A program made the translations under genes and the position numbers. From Chitinophagaceae bacterium (lineage in GTDB: Bacteria > Bacteroidota > Bacteroidia > Chitinophagales > Chitinophagaceae), in assembly GCA_947481355.1 (NCBI GenBank), contig CANKGM010000043.1, positions 1-11,688 of the forward strand: DNA of 11,688 nt. The letters are read 5' to 3'. The notes beneath the pieces are model-generated. The model was given only the letters and a program-made list of their open reading frames with translations. It searched no databases and was not told where the DNA came from. Positions 1-7,409 of this stretch are shown piece by piece; within the stretch, counting starts at the first letter, position 1; each line of letters starts with the position of its first letter.

Positions 1-490
1 AGATCGATTTATGCATTTGATTGAAAATACACAAATCGGTAAAATCATTTCAGAAGCCTATACTAAGGGAGCATTAATAGCCGGCACTAGTGCTGGTGCT
101 GCGGTCATGAGCAAAATGATGATTACGGGGAATGGACTTATTGATACAGCCTATGCCTCTACCTTTAAAATGATGAAAAAAGGAAACTTGGAAATAAGCA
201 CTGGCTTAGGACTCCTTGACTCGGTCATCATAGATCAGCATTTTGTTGTTCGTAGCCGTTACAATCGGCTACTATCAGCTCAATTTGAATTTCCTTCATA
301 CCAATGCATAGGAATTGATGAATCAACCGCAATCATCATAAAAGATAACGTGGCAAGGGTGACTGGAGAGGGACAAGTAATAGTGCTTAATAATGCAAGC
401 CTTAATCATATTACCCATAACAATTCATTCAACGGATCTGCCTCGATTTCGATCTTTACCGCAGGTAATACATTTCCAATTAAAAATTAA
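1..490 (+). CDS. Cyanophycinase (peptidase S51 family), C-terminal part, cut by left window edge
   Basis: Serine exopeptidase family that releases beta-Asp-Arg dipeptides from cyanophycin (multi-L-arginyl-poly-L-aspartate). The reading frame is open to the left edge (first full codon at base 2), so the first ATG at base 11 is internal and the true start is outside the window. The visible part begins near the end of the family's GGDQ-x-R region (DRFMHLI). It then shows the nucleophile elbow GTSAGA with the Ser codon at 89-91, then DQHF followed by R-x-R-x-x-RL, the conserved Asp/His region, then GIDESTAI and a terminal beta strand G-x-G-x-VIVLN. The family assignment rests on this motif order and is strong. 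Cellular location cannot be judged without the N-terminus; many Bacteroidota homologues are exported. No cyanophycin synthetase or isoaspartyl peptidase gene is visible beside it, so the natural substrate could be another beta-aspartyl polymer or peptide. Confidence 0.9.
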   Translation, partial: DRFMHLIENTQIGKIISEAYTKGALIAGTSAGAAVMSKMMITGNGLIDTAYASTFKMMKKGNLEISTGLGLLDSVIIDQHFVVRSRYNRLLSAQFEFPSYQCIGIDESTAIIIKDNVARVTGEGQVIVLNNASLNHITHNNSFNGSASISIFTAGNTFPIKN

Positions 491-536
491 GCAAAGGCAA
501 AATAGTTTTTAAATAGTGAATTGGTCTGATGACTTG

Positions 537-560
537 TATGAAAGAAGTATTTCTTTTGTA
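537..560 (+). other. Small stem-loop in the leader of the Asp-box protein gene
   Basis: AAAGAA (541-546) and TTCTTT (551-556) pair perfectly around a 4-base loop. The stem can extend outward by two G-U and two A-T pairs to 537/560. It ends 23 bases before the start codon at 584. It is A/T-rich and weak, with no T-run, so it does not look like a terminator for the upstream cyanophycinase gene. It may be chance. Confidence 0.25.
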
Positions 561-583
561 AATTCATCATTCAATTAACAACT

Positions 584-3500
584 ATGAGACTTATTATTGC
601 CCTCATGATCAGTACGTGCATTTTTTCAGCATCTGCACAAAAGAAAAAAACTATAACTCCAGTAACCGCACAAACCTCACCAGACTCCATATTTAGCAAC
701 CTAAAATGGCGGAATATTGGTCCACTTCGCGGAGGCAGAGCAAATGCAGTTTCAGGAGTAGTAGGCAATGACCAAAAGTTTTATGCAGGCTACACGGGTG
801 GAGGTGTATGGAGTACCGATGATGGTGGAATCAATTGGAAAAATATTTCTGATGGCTTTTTCACGGTTGGGTCTATTGGTGATATAGCAGTATCTGAATC
901 AGATCCTAATGTAATCTATGTAGGAACAGGTGAACATGCTGTAAGAGGTGTGATGACAAGCTATGGCAATGGCGTATACAAATCAACAGATGCAGGCAAA
1001 ACCTGGAAAAATATTGGATTAGAAAAAACACGTCATATTTCAGATATCGCCATACATCCAAACAATTCGGATGTTGTTTATGTAGCTGGGCAAGGTACTG
1101 TTCACGGTCCAAATACAGATCGCGGTGTTTTCAAATCAACCGATGGAGGAACAACATGGAAAAAAATATTGTACATCAATGATAGCACAGGTATTTCTTC
1201 GCTTTCGATGGATATGAATAATCCAAGGATATTGTATGCGGCATCATGGGAGCATAGAAGATTCCCATGGACCGTATCAAGTGGTGGACCAGGCTCTGCT
1301 ATTTGGAAATCAACTGATGAAGGAGCAACATGGAAAAAACTTACAGATGGACTTCCTGCATCTATGGGTAAAATAGGCATCAGTGTTTCTCGTGCAAATT
1401 CAAATCGAGTATTTGCCATTGTTGAAACAGAAAAAAGCAAATCTGGATTATACCGATCAGATGATGGAGGAAAAAATTGGGCATTACTATCAAATAATCA
1501 AGACATCTGTTCTCGCTCATGGTATTACATGGAAGTATTCGCTGATCCTAAAAACGAGAATACTGTTTACGTATTAAATGCGCCGGTAATGAAATCGATT
1601 GATGGAGGAAAAACATTCTCTAATGTAAAAGTTCAACATGGTGATACCCACGACCTATGGATCAATCCAACAAAAACAAACATCATCGCCCTTGCAGATG
1701 ATGGAGGAGCTGAAATCAGCTTTGATCAAACAAGATCATGGTCTACTATAATGAATCAATCCACTGCGCAATTTTATAGAGTCAATACAGATAATGTTTT
1801 TCCATATAAAGTATATGGTGGACAACAAGACAATAGCTCAGTGATTATTGCAAGCAGAAATAATGGAGGATCAATAACTGAAAGAGATTGGACAACTGGC
1901 GCTGGATGTGAGTCAGCTTACTTAGCGTTTGACCCAAATGATCCTACGCTCGTATATGGTGGATGCTATCAAGGTTATATCGAAGTGCTGAATAAAAAAA
2001 CAAACGAAACAAAAGACATTCAGGCTTACCCAACACTCAATTTGGCTATTCAGCCAAAAGATATGAAATACCGTTTCAACTGGAATGCGCCAATCGTTGT
2101 TTCTCCTCATGATCCTAAAACCATTTACCATGGTGGAAATGTATTGCTTAGAACAACCAATGGCGGAATGAGCTGGGATGCAATTAGTCCGGATTTAACG
2201 CGCAATGAAAAATCAAAACAAGGACCAGGCGGAATGCCCTTTACAAACGAAGGTGCAGGTGGAGAAAATTATAATACTATTTATTATGTAGCGGAATCTC
2301 CTGTTGAAAAAGGGGTGATATGGACTGGAAGTGATTGCGGATTAGTATATCTAACCACAGACAATGGAAAAACATGGACGAATATTACGCCTAATGATCT
2401 TCCAGAATCTCAAATCAATAGCATCGAACTTTCTTCATTTGACAAAGGTGTAGCCTATGTTTCCGCCACACGTTATAAACACAATGATTATAACGCCTAT
2501 GCTTACAAAACAACTGACTATGGAAAAACATGGACTAAAATAAATAATGGCGTAAAGGAAGATGATTTTATTAAAGTAATCAGAGAAGATAAAAAGAATA
2601 AAAATATTCTCTATGCTGGAAGTGAAAGAGGATTTTATCTATCAAGCGATGCTGGACAAACATGGAAGACATTCCAACGAAATTTACCTATAGTACCTGT
2701 AACCGATTTAATGATTCGCGATAATGATCTTGTTGCCTCAACTGCCGGAAGAGCATTTTGGATTTTGGATGATTTGGGTGCGATACAACAGTATGCAAAT
2801 GCAGGAGAAGTAAAACTATTTAGTCCGAAACCAGCTTACAAATATGGTGGTGCTGGATTGCCTGATGATGATTCAAGAGCGGGACAAAATGCTCCTGAAG
2901 GAGTAATACTAGACTACATACTACCAGCTTTAACAGATTCTGCACATGTGACACTTACCATAAAATCAGCAACGGGAGAAATAGTTAGAACCTATTCAAA
3001 TACAAAAGATGAGAACTACCAACGTTACCCAGGTGGACCATCTCCAAAGACTTTGCTAAATGTCGAAAAAGGGCATAACCGATTTTTATGGGATTTTAGA
3101 ACTGATGATATAAGTCCAGATGTTAAAAACGTATATATCTATGGAAGTTATGCTGGTTATGCAGTTCCACCTGGAAAATACAAAGCAGAACTCAATGTCA
3201 ATGGAACAATTTCAGAAACAGAGATAACCCTATTGTCAAATCCAAATATAGTTGCTACTGAAAAAGATTGGACAGAGCAACAGCAGGTATTACGCTCTAT
3301 TGTTGTCTCAATAAGTGAAATGCATCAAAAAGTAAATGAATTGAGAAAAGTAAAAAAACAACTCAACAACCAAATTGATGTATTGAAGGATTATAAAAGT
3401 GCAGAAAAAATTATCGAACTAGCTCAATCATTGATAAAAGATATCGATGCTTGGGAAGCAAATATTGTTGAAGGCAGAATACAAAACGGACAAGACGTTA

Positions 3501-3715
3501 TTAACTGGCCAAGTAAGCTCAATGCAGAATTCTTTAATATAAAAGGATTGGCAGATGCAACCAATCCAAAAATTACAGAAGGAATTAAAACACGCTTAGC
3601 TGATCTTCAAGGACAATGGAGTAAAGAAAAAGGGGCTAGTTTAAATATTAAAAAATCCATAGAAGCATACAACGAACAATACAAATCATTAAAGCTAGAT
3701 CCTATTCAGCTTTAA
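584..3715 (+). CDS. Exported Asp-box (BNR) repeat beta-propeller protein, VPS10/sortilin-like family
   Basis: A 1043-residue secreted protein. Residues 1-19 form a Sec signal peptide ending ASA-Q. Residues about 40-735 hold at least ten Asp-box motifs of the form S/T-x-D-x-G-x-T/N-W, near residues 77, 134, 185, 243, 292, 338, 524, 592, 643 and 688. These are the turns of seven-bladed propellers as in sortilin/VPS10 and GH74 proteins, probably two in tandem. The conserved opening KWRNIGPLRGGR (41-52) and HGDTHDLWINP (352-362) match a widespread family in Bacteroidota and related phyla. That family is usually labelled 'glycosyl hydrolase' or 'VPS10 domain protein', but I know of no firm activity for it. 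Residues about 785-885 look like an Ig/FlgD-like beta domain (NRFLWDFRTDD, VPPGKYKAEL), and 895-1040 is mostly helical and charged. There is no type IX sorting tail, so a periplasmic location is likely. It starts 93 bases after the cyanophycinase gene. Glycan or protein/peptide binding is possible; enzymatic activity is unproven. Confidence 0.88.
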   Translation: MRLIIALMISTCIFSASAQKKKTITPVTAQTSPDSIFSNLKWRNIGPLRGGRANAVSGVVGNDQKFYAGYTGGGVWSTDDGGINWKNISDGFFTVGSIGDIAVSESDPNVIYVGTGEHAVRGVMTSYGNGVYKSTDAGKTWKNIGLEKTRHISDIAIHPNNSDVVYVAGQGTVHGPNTDRGVFKSTDGGTTWKKILYINDSTGISSLSMDMNNPRILYAASWEHRRFPWTVSSGGPGSAIWKSTDEGATWKKLTDGLPASMGKIGISVSRANSNRVFAIVETEKSKSGLYRSDDGGKNWALLSNNQDICSRSWYYMEVFADPKNENTVYVLNAPVMKSIDGGKTFSNVKVQHGDTHDLWINPTKTNIIALADDGGAEISFDQTRSWSTIMNQSTAQFYRVNTDNVFPYKVYGGQQDNSSVIIASRNNGGSITERDWTTGAGCESAYLAFDPNDPTLVYGGCYQGYIEVLNKKTNETKDIQAYPTLNLAIQPKDMKYRFNWNAPIVVSPHDPKTIYHGGNVLLRTTNGGMSWDAISPDLTRNEKSKQGPGGMPFTNEGAGGENYNTIYYVAESPVEKGVIWTGSDCGLVYLTTDNGKTWTNITPNDLPESQINSIELSSFDKGVAYVSATRYKHNDYNAYAYKTTDYGKTWTKINNGVKEDDFIKVIREDKKNKNILYAGSERGFYLSSDAGQTWKTFQRNLPIVPVTDLMIRDNDLVASTAGRAFWILDDLGAIQQYANAGEVKLFSPKPAYKYGGAGLPDDDSRAGQNAPEGVILDYILPALTDSAHVTLTIKSATGEIVRTYSNTKDENYQRYPGGPSPKTLLNVEKGHNRFLWDFRTDDISPDVKNVYIYGSYAGYAVPPGKYKAELNVNGTISETEITLLSNPNIVATEKDWTEQQQVLRSIVVSISEMHQKVNELRKVKKQLNNQIDVLKDYKSAEKIIELAQSLIKDIDAWEANIVEGRIQNGQDVINWPSKLNAEFFNIKGLADATNPKITEGIKTRLADLQGQWSKEKGASLNIKKSIEAYNEQYKSLKLDPIQL

Positions 3716-3719
3716 AAAT

Positions 3720-3779
3720 AGAAGTTAGATGTTAGACATCATTATTCAACAGATCAGTGATGCCTAACATCTAATATCT
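3720..3779. repeat. Long imperfect inverted repeat with 7-bp internal period; possible bidirectional terminator
   Basis: Bases 3720-3741 pair with 3758-3779 around a 16-base loop: 19 Watson-Crick pairs and one G-U out of 22. The arms are themselves built from heptads: TTAGATG TTAGACA on the left, and TGCCTAA CATCTAA TATCTAT on the right. It lies five bases after the stop of the Asp-box gene and eleven bases beyond the end of the minus-strand gene, between two convergent genes. That is the place for a terminator shared by both. There is no T-run after either arm, so a classical intrinsic terminator is not shown. A dispersed intergenic repeat is an alternative. Confidence 0.7.
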
Positions 3780-3789
3780 ATCGAATGAT

Positions 3790-4191
3790 TTATTTCACTA
3801 ACAACTCTTCGGCGATACGGAACTCTGTAGTCACCTTGAACTTCTTTTCAAATCTACTCTTTGGACCTCTTATTACAAATGTAATTGCTCCTATTTCAGA
3901 AGGTAATTTGAAGGTCTTATTGAATTTTTTATCATTATAAATTCCTTCAAAAAGAGTAATCCCCTCAGCATCCAGGATTGTAATGTAAAATTTTTCTGCA
4001 GCTTCATTTTCATAAATCATTGAAAAGGATAATTCACTGTTTTCAGAACCAATAAAAGTTACCGAAGCAGAGGGAGGTACTGAACTTACTTTTTTAGCAC
4101 TTACATCAAGGTTAGTTGATACAATAAAAAAAGAAAGAAAAAATACAGTTTTGAAGATTTTCTTCGCTGACGCAATTAAATTGCATTTCAT
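3790..4191 (-). CDS. Small exported beta-rich protein of unknown function
   Basis: 133 residues. A basic N-terminus (lysines at 2, 10, 11 and 14) and a hydrophobic core (about 15-25) form a signal peptide, probably cleaved after the Ala in DVSA (about 32). The mature part of about 100 residues is predicted by eye to be all beta strand: SVTFIGSENSELSFSM, then FYITILDAEGITLFEG, then KKFNKTFKLP, and a last strand ITFVIRG before a Lys/Arg-rich tail. The 'xxILDAxGxxLFxGxYxDKKFxKxFKLP' layout recalls short secreted proteins common in Chitinophagaceae and relatives. It also faintly resembles Ig-like or sorting-tail folds, but it is not a type IX tail because it stands alone. No catalytic motif is visible. 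It is convergent with the Asp-box gene and divergent from the TonB receptor gene, with which it shares a 289-bp intergenic region. Function unknown. Confidence 0.8.
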   Translation of the reverse strand: MKCNLIASAKKIFKTVFFLSFFIVSTNLDVSAKKVSSVPPSASVTFIGSENSELSFSMIYENEAAEKFYITILDAEGITLFEGIYNDKKFNKTFKLPSEIGAITFVIRGPKSRFEKKFKVTTEFRIAEELLVK

Positions 4192-4252
4192 ATTTTGGGG
4201 TTTTGTTTACACGTTTGGCATATGACAGCATCATTACGTGCAAGCAAATCGC

Positions 4253-4282
4253 ATTGAGACAAAAAGCAGTCTGAATCTCAAT
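4253..4282 (+). other. 7-bp inverted repeat with alternative inner pairing, in the receptor leader
   Basis: ATTGAGA (4253-4259) pairs perfectly with TCTCAAT (4276-4282) around 16 bases. A second pairing, AGAC (4257-4260) with GTCT (4269-4272), overlaps the first arm and would exclude it. Just downstream are three copies of TACCT (4285, 4297, 4304) and an inverted AGGTA (4314-4318). Whether these are operator half-sites, RNA structure or chance cannot be told from one sequence. I see no match to cobalamin, TPP or SAM riboswitch cores. Confidence 0.3.
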
Positions 4283-4320
4283 TGTACCTATGTATATACC
4301 TGATACCTATAAAAGGTAAC

Positions 4321-4350
4321 CTCATAATTAAATATTTATTTAATTATGAG
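4321..4350. other. Perfect 13-bp inverted repeat with 4-base loop upstream of the TonB receptor
   Basis: CTCATAATTAAAT (4321-4333) is the exact reverse complement of 4338-4350, with loop ATTT. It lies 130 bases before the receptor start and 130 bases from the start of the minus-strand gene, almost exactly midway. It is followed on the plus strand by TTGTTCT, a poor T-run. It could be an operator, a hairpin in a leader transcript, or the end of a short RNA. The sequence is AT-rich, but a 13-bp perfect arm pair is more than expected by chance at one short spacing. Confidence 0.5.
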
Positions 4351-4405
4351 TTGTTCTATGAAGACACCCTATCGAATTAGTAGAATTAATGGTGCTAATA
4401 AAATA

Positions 4406-4438
4406 ATACATCGTAAATAATTATTATTTTTAATGTAT
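4406..4438. promoter_or_regulatory. 33-bp imperfect palindrome with Fur-like 7-1-7 core
   Basis: The element is symmetric about base 4422: ATACAT, three unpaired bases, AAATAAT, T, ATTATTT, three bases, ATGTAT. The core 4415-4429 matches the general Fur-family 7-1-7 pattern TGATAAT-n-ATTATCA at 10 of 14 positions. It ends 42 bases before the receptor start codon, a typical place for a repressor site. The region is very AT-rich, so the match is suggestive only. A Fur site would imply iron control of the receptor. Confidence 0.35.
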
Positions 4439-4480
4439 CAAATAATAACAAAACAATAACCTTAATTTATAATTCTCTTT

Positions 4481-7336
4481 ATGAAAAAATCAATTATTAA
4501 ATATCTACTGCTGATTCCAGTATTATTTTTTGCGACAAGTGCTATAGCACAAAAATCACGTATCACCGGTAAAATAATGGATGCTAAAGGAGAACCTCTT
4601 TCTGGTGCATCAATAAAAATTAAATCAACAAATTTTGGTACAATAACAAATAGTACTGGATCATTCGAACTTGATGCAACATCATCGGATATACTTGAAG
4701 TAAGTATGGTTGGGTTTGCTTCTCAACAAATATCAATCAATGGTAAAAAAGAATTGATCATTGTATTGTCTTCAAGCCTTACCGAATTAAATGAAATTGT
4801 TTTTGTAGGAAGTAGGCGTGGAGGTAGAATAAAAACTGAAACTGCAGTTCCAATCGATGTAATTAATATCAATCAATATGGAACACCTAGCGCTAATTTA
4901 AATTTAACCACAATCCTTAATGCTTCTGCACCTTCTTTCAATTATAACAAACAAAGTGGATCAGATGGTGCTGACCATATAGATTTAGGAACACTACGTG
5001 GTTTAGGTCCAGATCAAACGTTAGTATTAGTGAATGGAAAAAGAAGACACCAAACTGCTTTTGTAGCATTATTTGGAACAAGAGGACGTGGTAATTCTGG
5101 CACTGATTTAAGTTCATTTCCAGAAATTGCAGTTGATCGAATTGAAATTCTTCGTGATGGAGCCTCTGCACAATATGGATCAGATGCCATGGCAGGGGTT
5201 ATAAACGTTATTCTAAAAAAAGATGTCAATCATTGGACGGTTAAAACAGGATGGGCGGGATACTATGATAAAAAATTCAACTCGCTAAATAGTTTTGACC
5301 CAAGTCAATATTATACAGGCCACCAAATTGATGGTGGCGCCTTTTCGCTTGCTGCCAACAATGGATTTACGCTCGGTAAAAAAGGAGGATTCATCAACAT
5401 ATCTTTAAATTACTTAAGCCAAGCTAATACATTCAGGCAAACACCTGACACAAACGTAAATACAAACCCTGCTGCACTTCCGCTCAATAACAGCCGTAGA
5501 GCATTTGGAGATGCTTCATTAAAATCAGTAAGTGGTATGTATAATCTTGAACTACCAATAGGAACAGGTAAATCAACTTTTTATTCATTTGGTGGCGTAA
5601 GCCATAAAGCTGCTGATGCCTTTGCCTATACGCGTAATGCAGGATGGGGCACAGAAAGATTCCCTATTGATGCAGACGGGAATATTCTTTCTGCTCCTGG
5701 AATTCTAAGAAAATCAAGCGATGGTGAAACCTACTACAACCCTCATATTCTAACGAATATCTCGGACGTTTCTATTGCAGCAGGTATTAAAGGCGATGCA
5801 GGAAATGGATGGTCTTGGGACTTGAGCAATACATTAGGAAGAAATGATTTTCATTTTTATGGCGATAAGACATTCAATGTTTCCATGCCAAATCCTACAA
5901 AGCAAACGCACTTCAATGATGGAGGATTTAACTTTACGCAAAACACATTAAACCTAGACTTTAGCAAATCATATAGCGCAATTGCTGAAGGATTAATGCT
6001 TGCCCTTGGAGGTGAATTTAGACTAGAACAATACAATATATATAGAGGTGAAGAGGCCTCCTATACTGGTTATCCAACACCAACTGGTCAAGCCGTAGGT
6101 GCTCAAGGATTTACTGGATTTGGCCCATCCGATGAAATAAAAAGCCATAGAAATAATAAGAGCTTATATGCAGATGCAGAATTGAATGTAACCAAAAAAT
6201 GGTTGTTGGAAAGTGCTCTTCGCTTTGAAAACTACTCTGACTTTGGATCAATCTTAACTGGAAAATTTGCAACACGATACAAAATCACACCAACCTTCAA
6301 TTGGCGTGGATCAATAAGCACTGGCTTTAGAGCACCTTCACTGCAACAAATCAATTTCAGTAATACAATCTCTTCATTCCTTGGTGGAGACTTGGTGGAG
6401 TCAAGACTTGCGCGCAATGGTGACGCCATCACAAAAGCAGCTGGTATACCTGATTTGAAAGAAGAAAAATCAGTGAATATTAGTACGGGATTTTCTTGGA
6501 AAGCATCTAAATATTTAACCTTCACAGCCGATGGCTATATGGTTAAAGTAAAAGATAGAATTGTATTGTCCGGATTATTCAGAGCAGATGACGAAAGCTT
6601 AGCAAGCAGCTTTACAAATCAACTTAAAGACCTAGGTGTTGTTACCGCTCAATTCTTTGATAATGCCGTCAGCACAACCAACTATGGTCTTGATCTTGTT
6701 GTAGATTTTCATAAAAATTGGGGGAATAAAAATGTAAAGATTTTATTGGCCGGAAATATTCAACATGTACAAGTCGATGCAATCAATGTTCCTGAAAAAC
6801 TAAACGACTCATACATGCATCGAAAAACATTCTTCAGTGACAGAGAAGAAGCATTTTTAAAAGCATCTGCACCAAAGTCTAAATTCACATTAAGCATTGA
6901 TCATGGGATGAATAAATTTGGAGTTGGCGCACGATTCACTTATTTCGGAAATGTGAAAATATTAGGGTTCGGATGGACAGGCTTAGCTAGTCAAGCCGGT
7001 ACAGGTGGTCCTGGAGATCCAGCTATTTCAGGAAGTTTTTCAGGAATAGACCCATATGTTGACATGGATGGATATTATGACCAAGTGCATGTACTACCCG
7101 AAGTTTTCAACTACAGAGGAAAAGTGACTAGCGATATTTATACATCTTATAAATTCTCTAAAAAAGTTAGTCTATTTGCTGGAGTTGATAACCTATTCAA
7201 TGTACATCCAGACTATGCTGCAGTCCAAAAGGCTAGATACGAATCTTTTTACAATGAAAGTGGTGGTCCTTGGGAAGGAGTTCAAATGGGCTATAATGGT
7301 TTGCATCTTTACTCAAAACTCATATTAACTTTCTAA
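4481..7336 (+). CDS. TonB-dependent outer-membrane receptor with N-terminal carboxypeptidase-regulatory-like domain
   Basis: 951 residues, outer-membrane active importer powered by TonB-ExbBD. Residues 1-24 are a Sec signal peptide (ATSAIAQ). Residues about 27-97 are a carboxypeptidase-regulatory-like beta sandwich (RITGKIMDAKGEPLSGASI; the VGFASQQI strand near 77-84). A TonB-box-like stretch EIVFVGSR is at 105-112. The plug domain spans about 120-247, with RGLGPDQTLVLVNGKRRH (173-190) and DRIEILRDGASAQYGSDAM (219-237). The rest is the 22-strand barrel, ending in a last strand with terminal Phe (LYSKLILTF), the outer-membrane assembly signal. No SusD-like gene adjoins it and it lacks the usual SusC length and context, so it is not an obvious glycan receptor. 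The substrate cannot be read from sequence; iron chelates, nucleosides, peptides or phosphodiesters are all open. A terminator follows immediately. The upstream 289 bases hold several symmetric sites that may regulate it. Confidence 0.93.
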   Translation: MKKSIIKYLLLIPVLFFATSAIAQKSRITGKIMDAKGEPLSGASIKIKSTNFGTITNSTGSFELDATSSDILEVSMVGFASQQISINGKKELIIVLSSSLTELNEIVFVGSRRGGRIKTETAVPIDVININQYGTPSANLNLTTILNASAPSFNYNKQSGSDGADHIDLGTLRGLGPDQTLVLVNGKRRHQTAFVALFGTRGRGNSGTDLSSFPEIAVDRIEILRDGASAQYGSDAMAGVINVILKKDVNHWTVKTGWAGYYDKKFNSLNSFDPSQYYTGHQIDGGAFSLAANNGFTLGKKGGFINISLNYLSQANTFRQTPDTNVNTNPAALPLNNSRRAFGDASLKSVSGMYNLELPIGTGKSTFYSFGGVSHKAADAFAYTRNAGWGTERFPIDADGNILSAPGILRKSSDGETYYNPHILTNISDVSIAAGIKGDAGNGWSWDLSNTLGRNDFHFYGDKTFNVSMPNPTKQTHFNDGGFNFTQNTLNLDFSKSYSAIAEGLMLALGGEFRLEQYNIYRGEEASYTGYPTPTGQAVGAQGFTGFGPSDEIKSHRNNKSLYADAELNVTKKWLLESALRFENYSDFGSILTGKFATRYKITPTFNWRGSISTGFRAPSLQQINFSNTISSFLGGDLVESRLARNGDAITKAAGIPDLKEEKSVNISTGFSWKASKYLTFTADGYMVKVKDRIVLSGLFRADDESLASSFTNQLKDLGVVTAQFFDNAVSTTNYGLDLVVDFHKNWGNKNVKILLAGNIQHVQVDAINVPEKLNDSYMHRKTFFSDREEAFLKASAPKSKFTLSIDHGMNKFGVGARFTYFGNVKILGFGWTGLASQAGTGGPGDPAISGSFSGIDPYVDMDGYYDQVHVLPEVFNYRGKVTSDIYTSYKFSKKVSLFAGVDNLFNVHPDYAAVQKARYESFYNESGGPWEGVQMGYNGLHLYSKLILTF

Positions 7337-7355
7337 TCGTATCATATATAACTTT

Positions 7356-7386
7356 AAAAAACCGAAATGTATTTCGGTTTTTTTTA
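7356..7386 (+). terminator. Intrinsic terminator after the TonB receptor gene
   Basis: Bases 7356-7367 (five A then ACCGAAA) pair fully with 7372-7383 around the loop TGTA, and the plus strand continues as eight T (7378-7385). It starts 20 bases after the receptor stop codon and ends about 24 bases before the next start codon. The A-run on the left side means it could also work on the minus strand. It argues that the next gene is mostly transcribed separately, or only by read-through. Confidence 0.92.
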
Positions 7387-7409
7387 TATCATTACACAAA
7401 TAACCATAC

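Noticed and set aside
513..560. Bacteroidota-type promoter (TTG / TAnnTTTG) before the Asp-box gene
   Set aside because: TTG and TTTG words occur, but no pair has both the right -7 pattern and a -33 spacing near 19-20 bases.
1102..1440. Open frames on the minus strand inside the Asp-box protein gene, and similar ones inside the receptor and aminopeptidase genes
   Set aside because: They lie fully within long, well-identified genes, have no recognisable domains and low-complexity composition; they are shadow frames.
4192..4480. Cobalamin or other known riboswitch before the receptor
   Set aside because: No B12-box-like, TPP or SAM-riboswitch core could be found on the plus strand.
4481..7336. 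SusC of a polysaccharide utilisation locus
   Set aside because: No SusD-like lipoprotein or glycan enzyme adjoins it, and the plug and barrel features fit a general TonB-dependent receptor.
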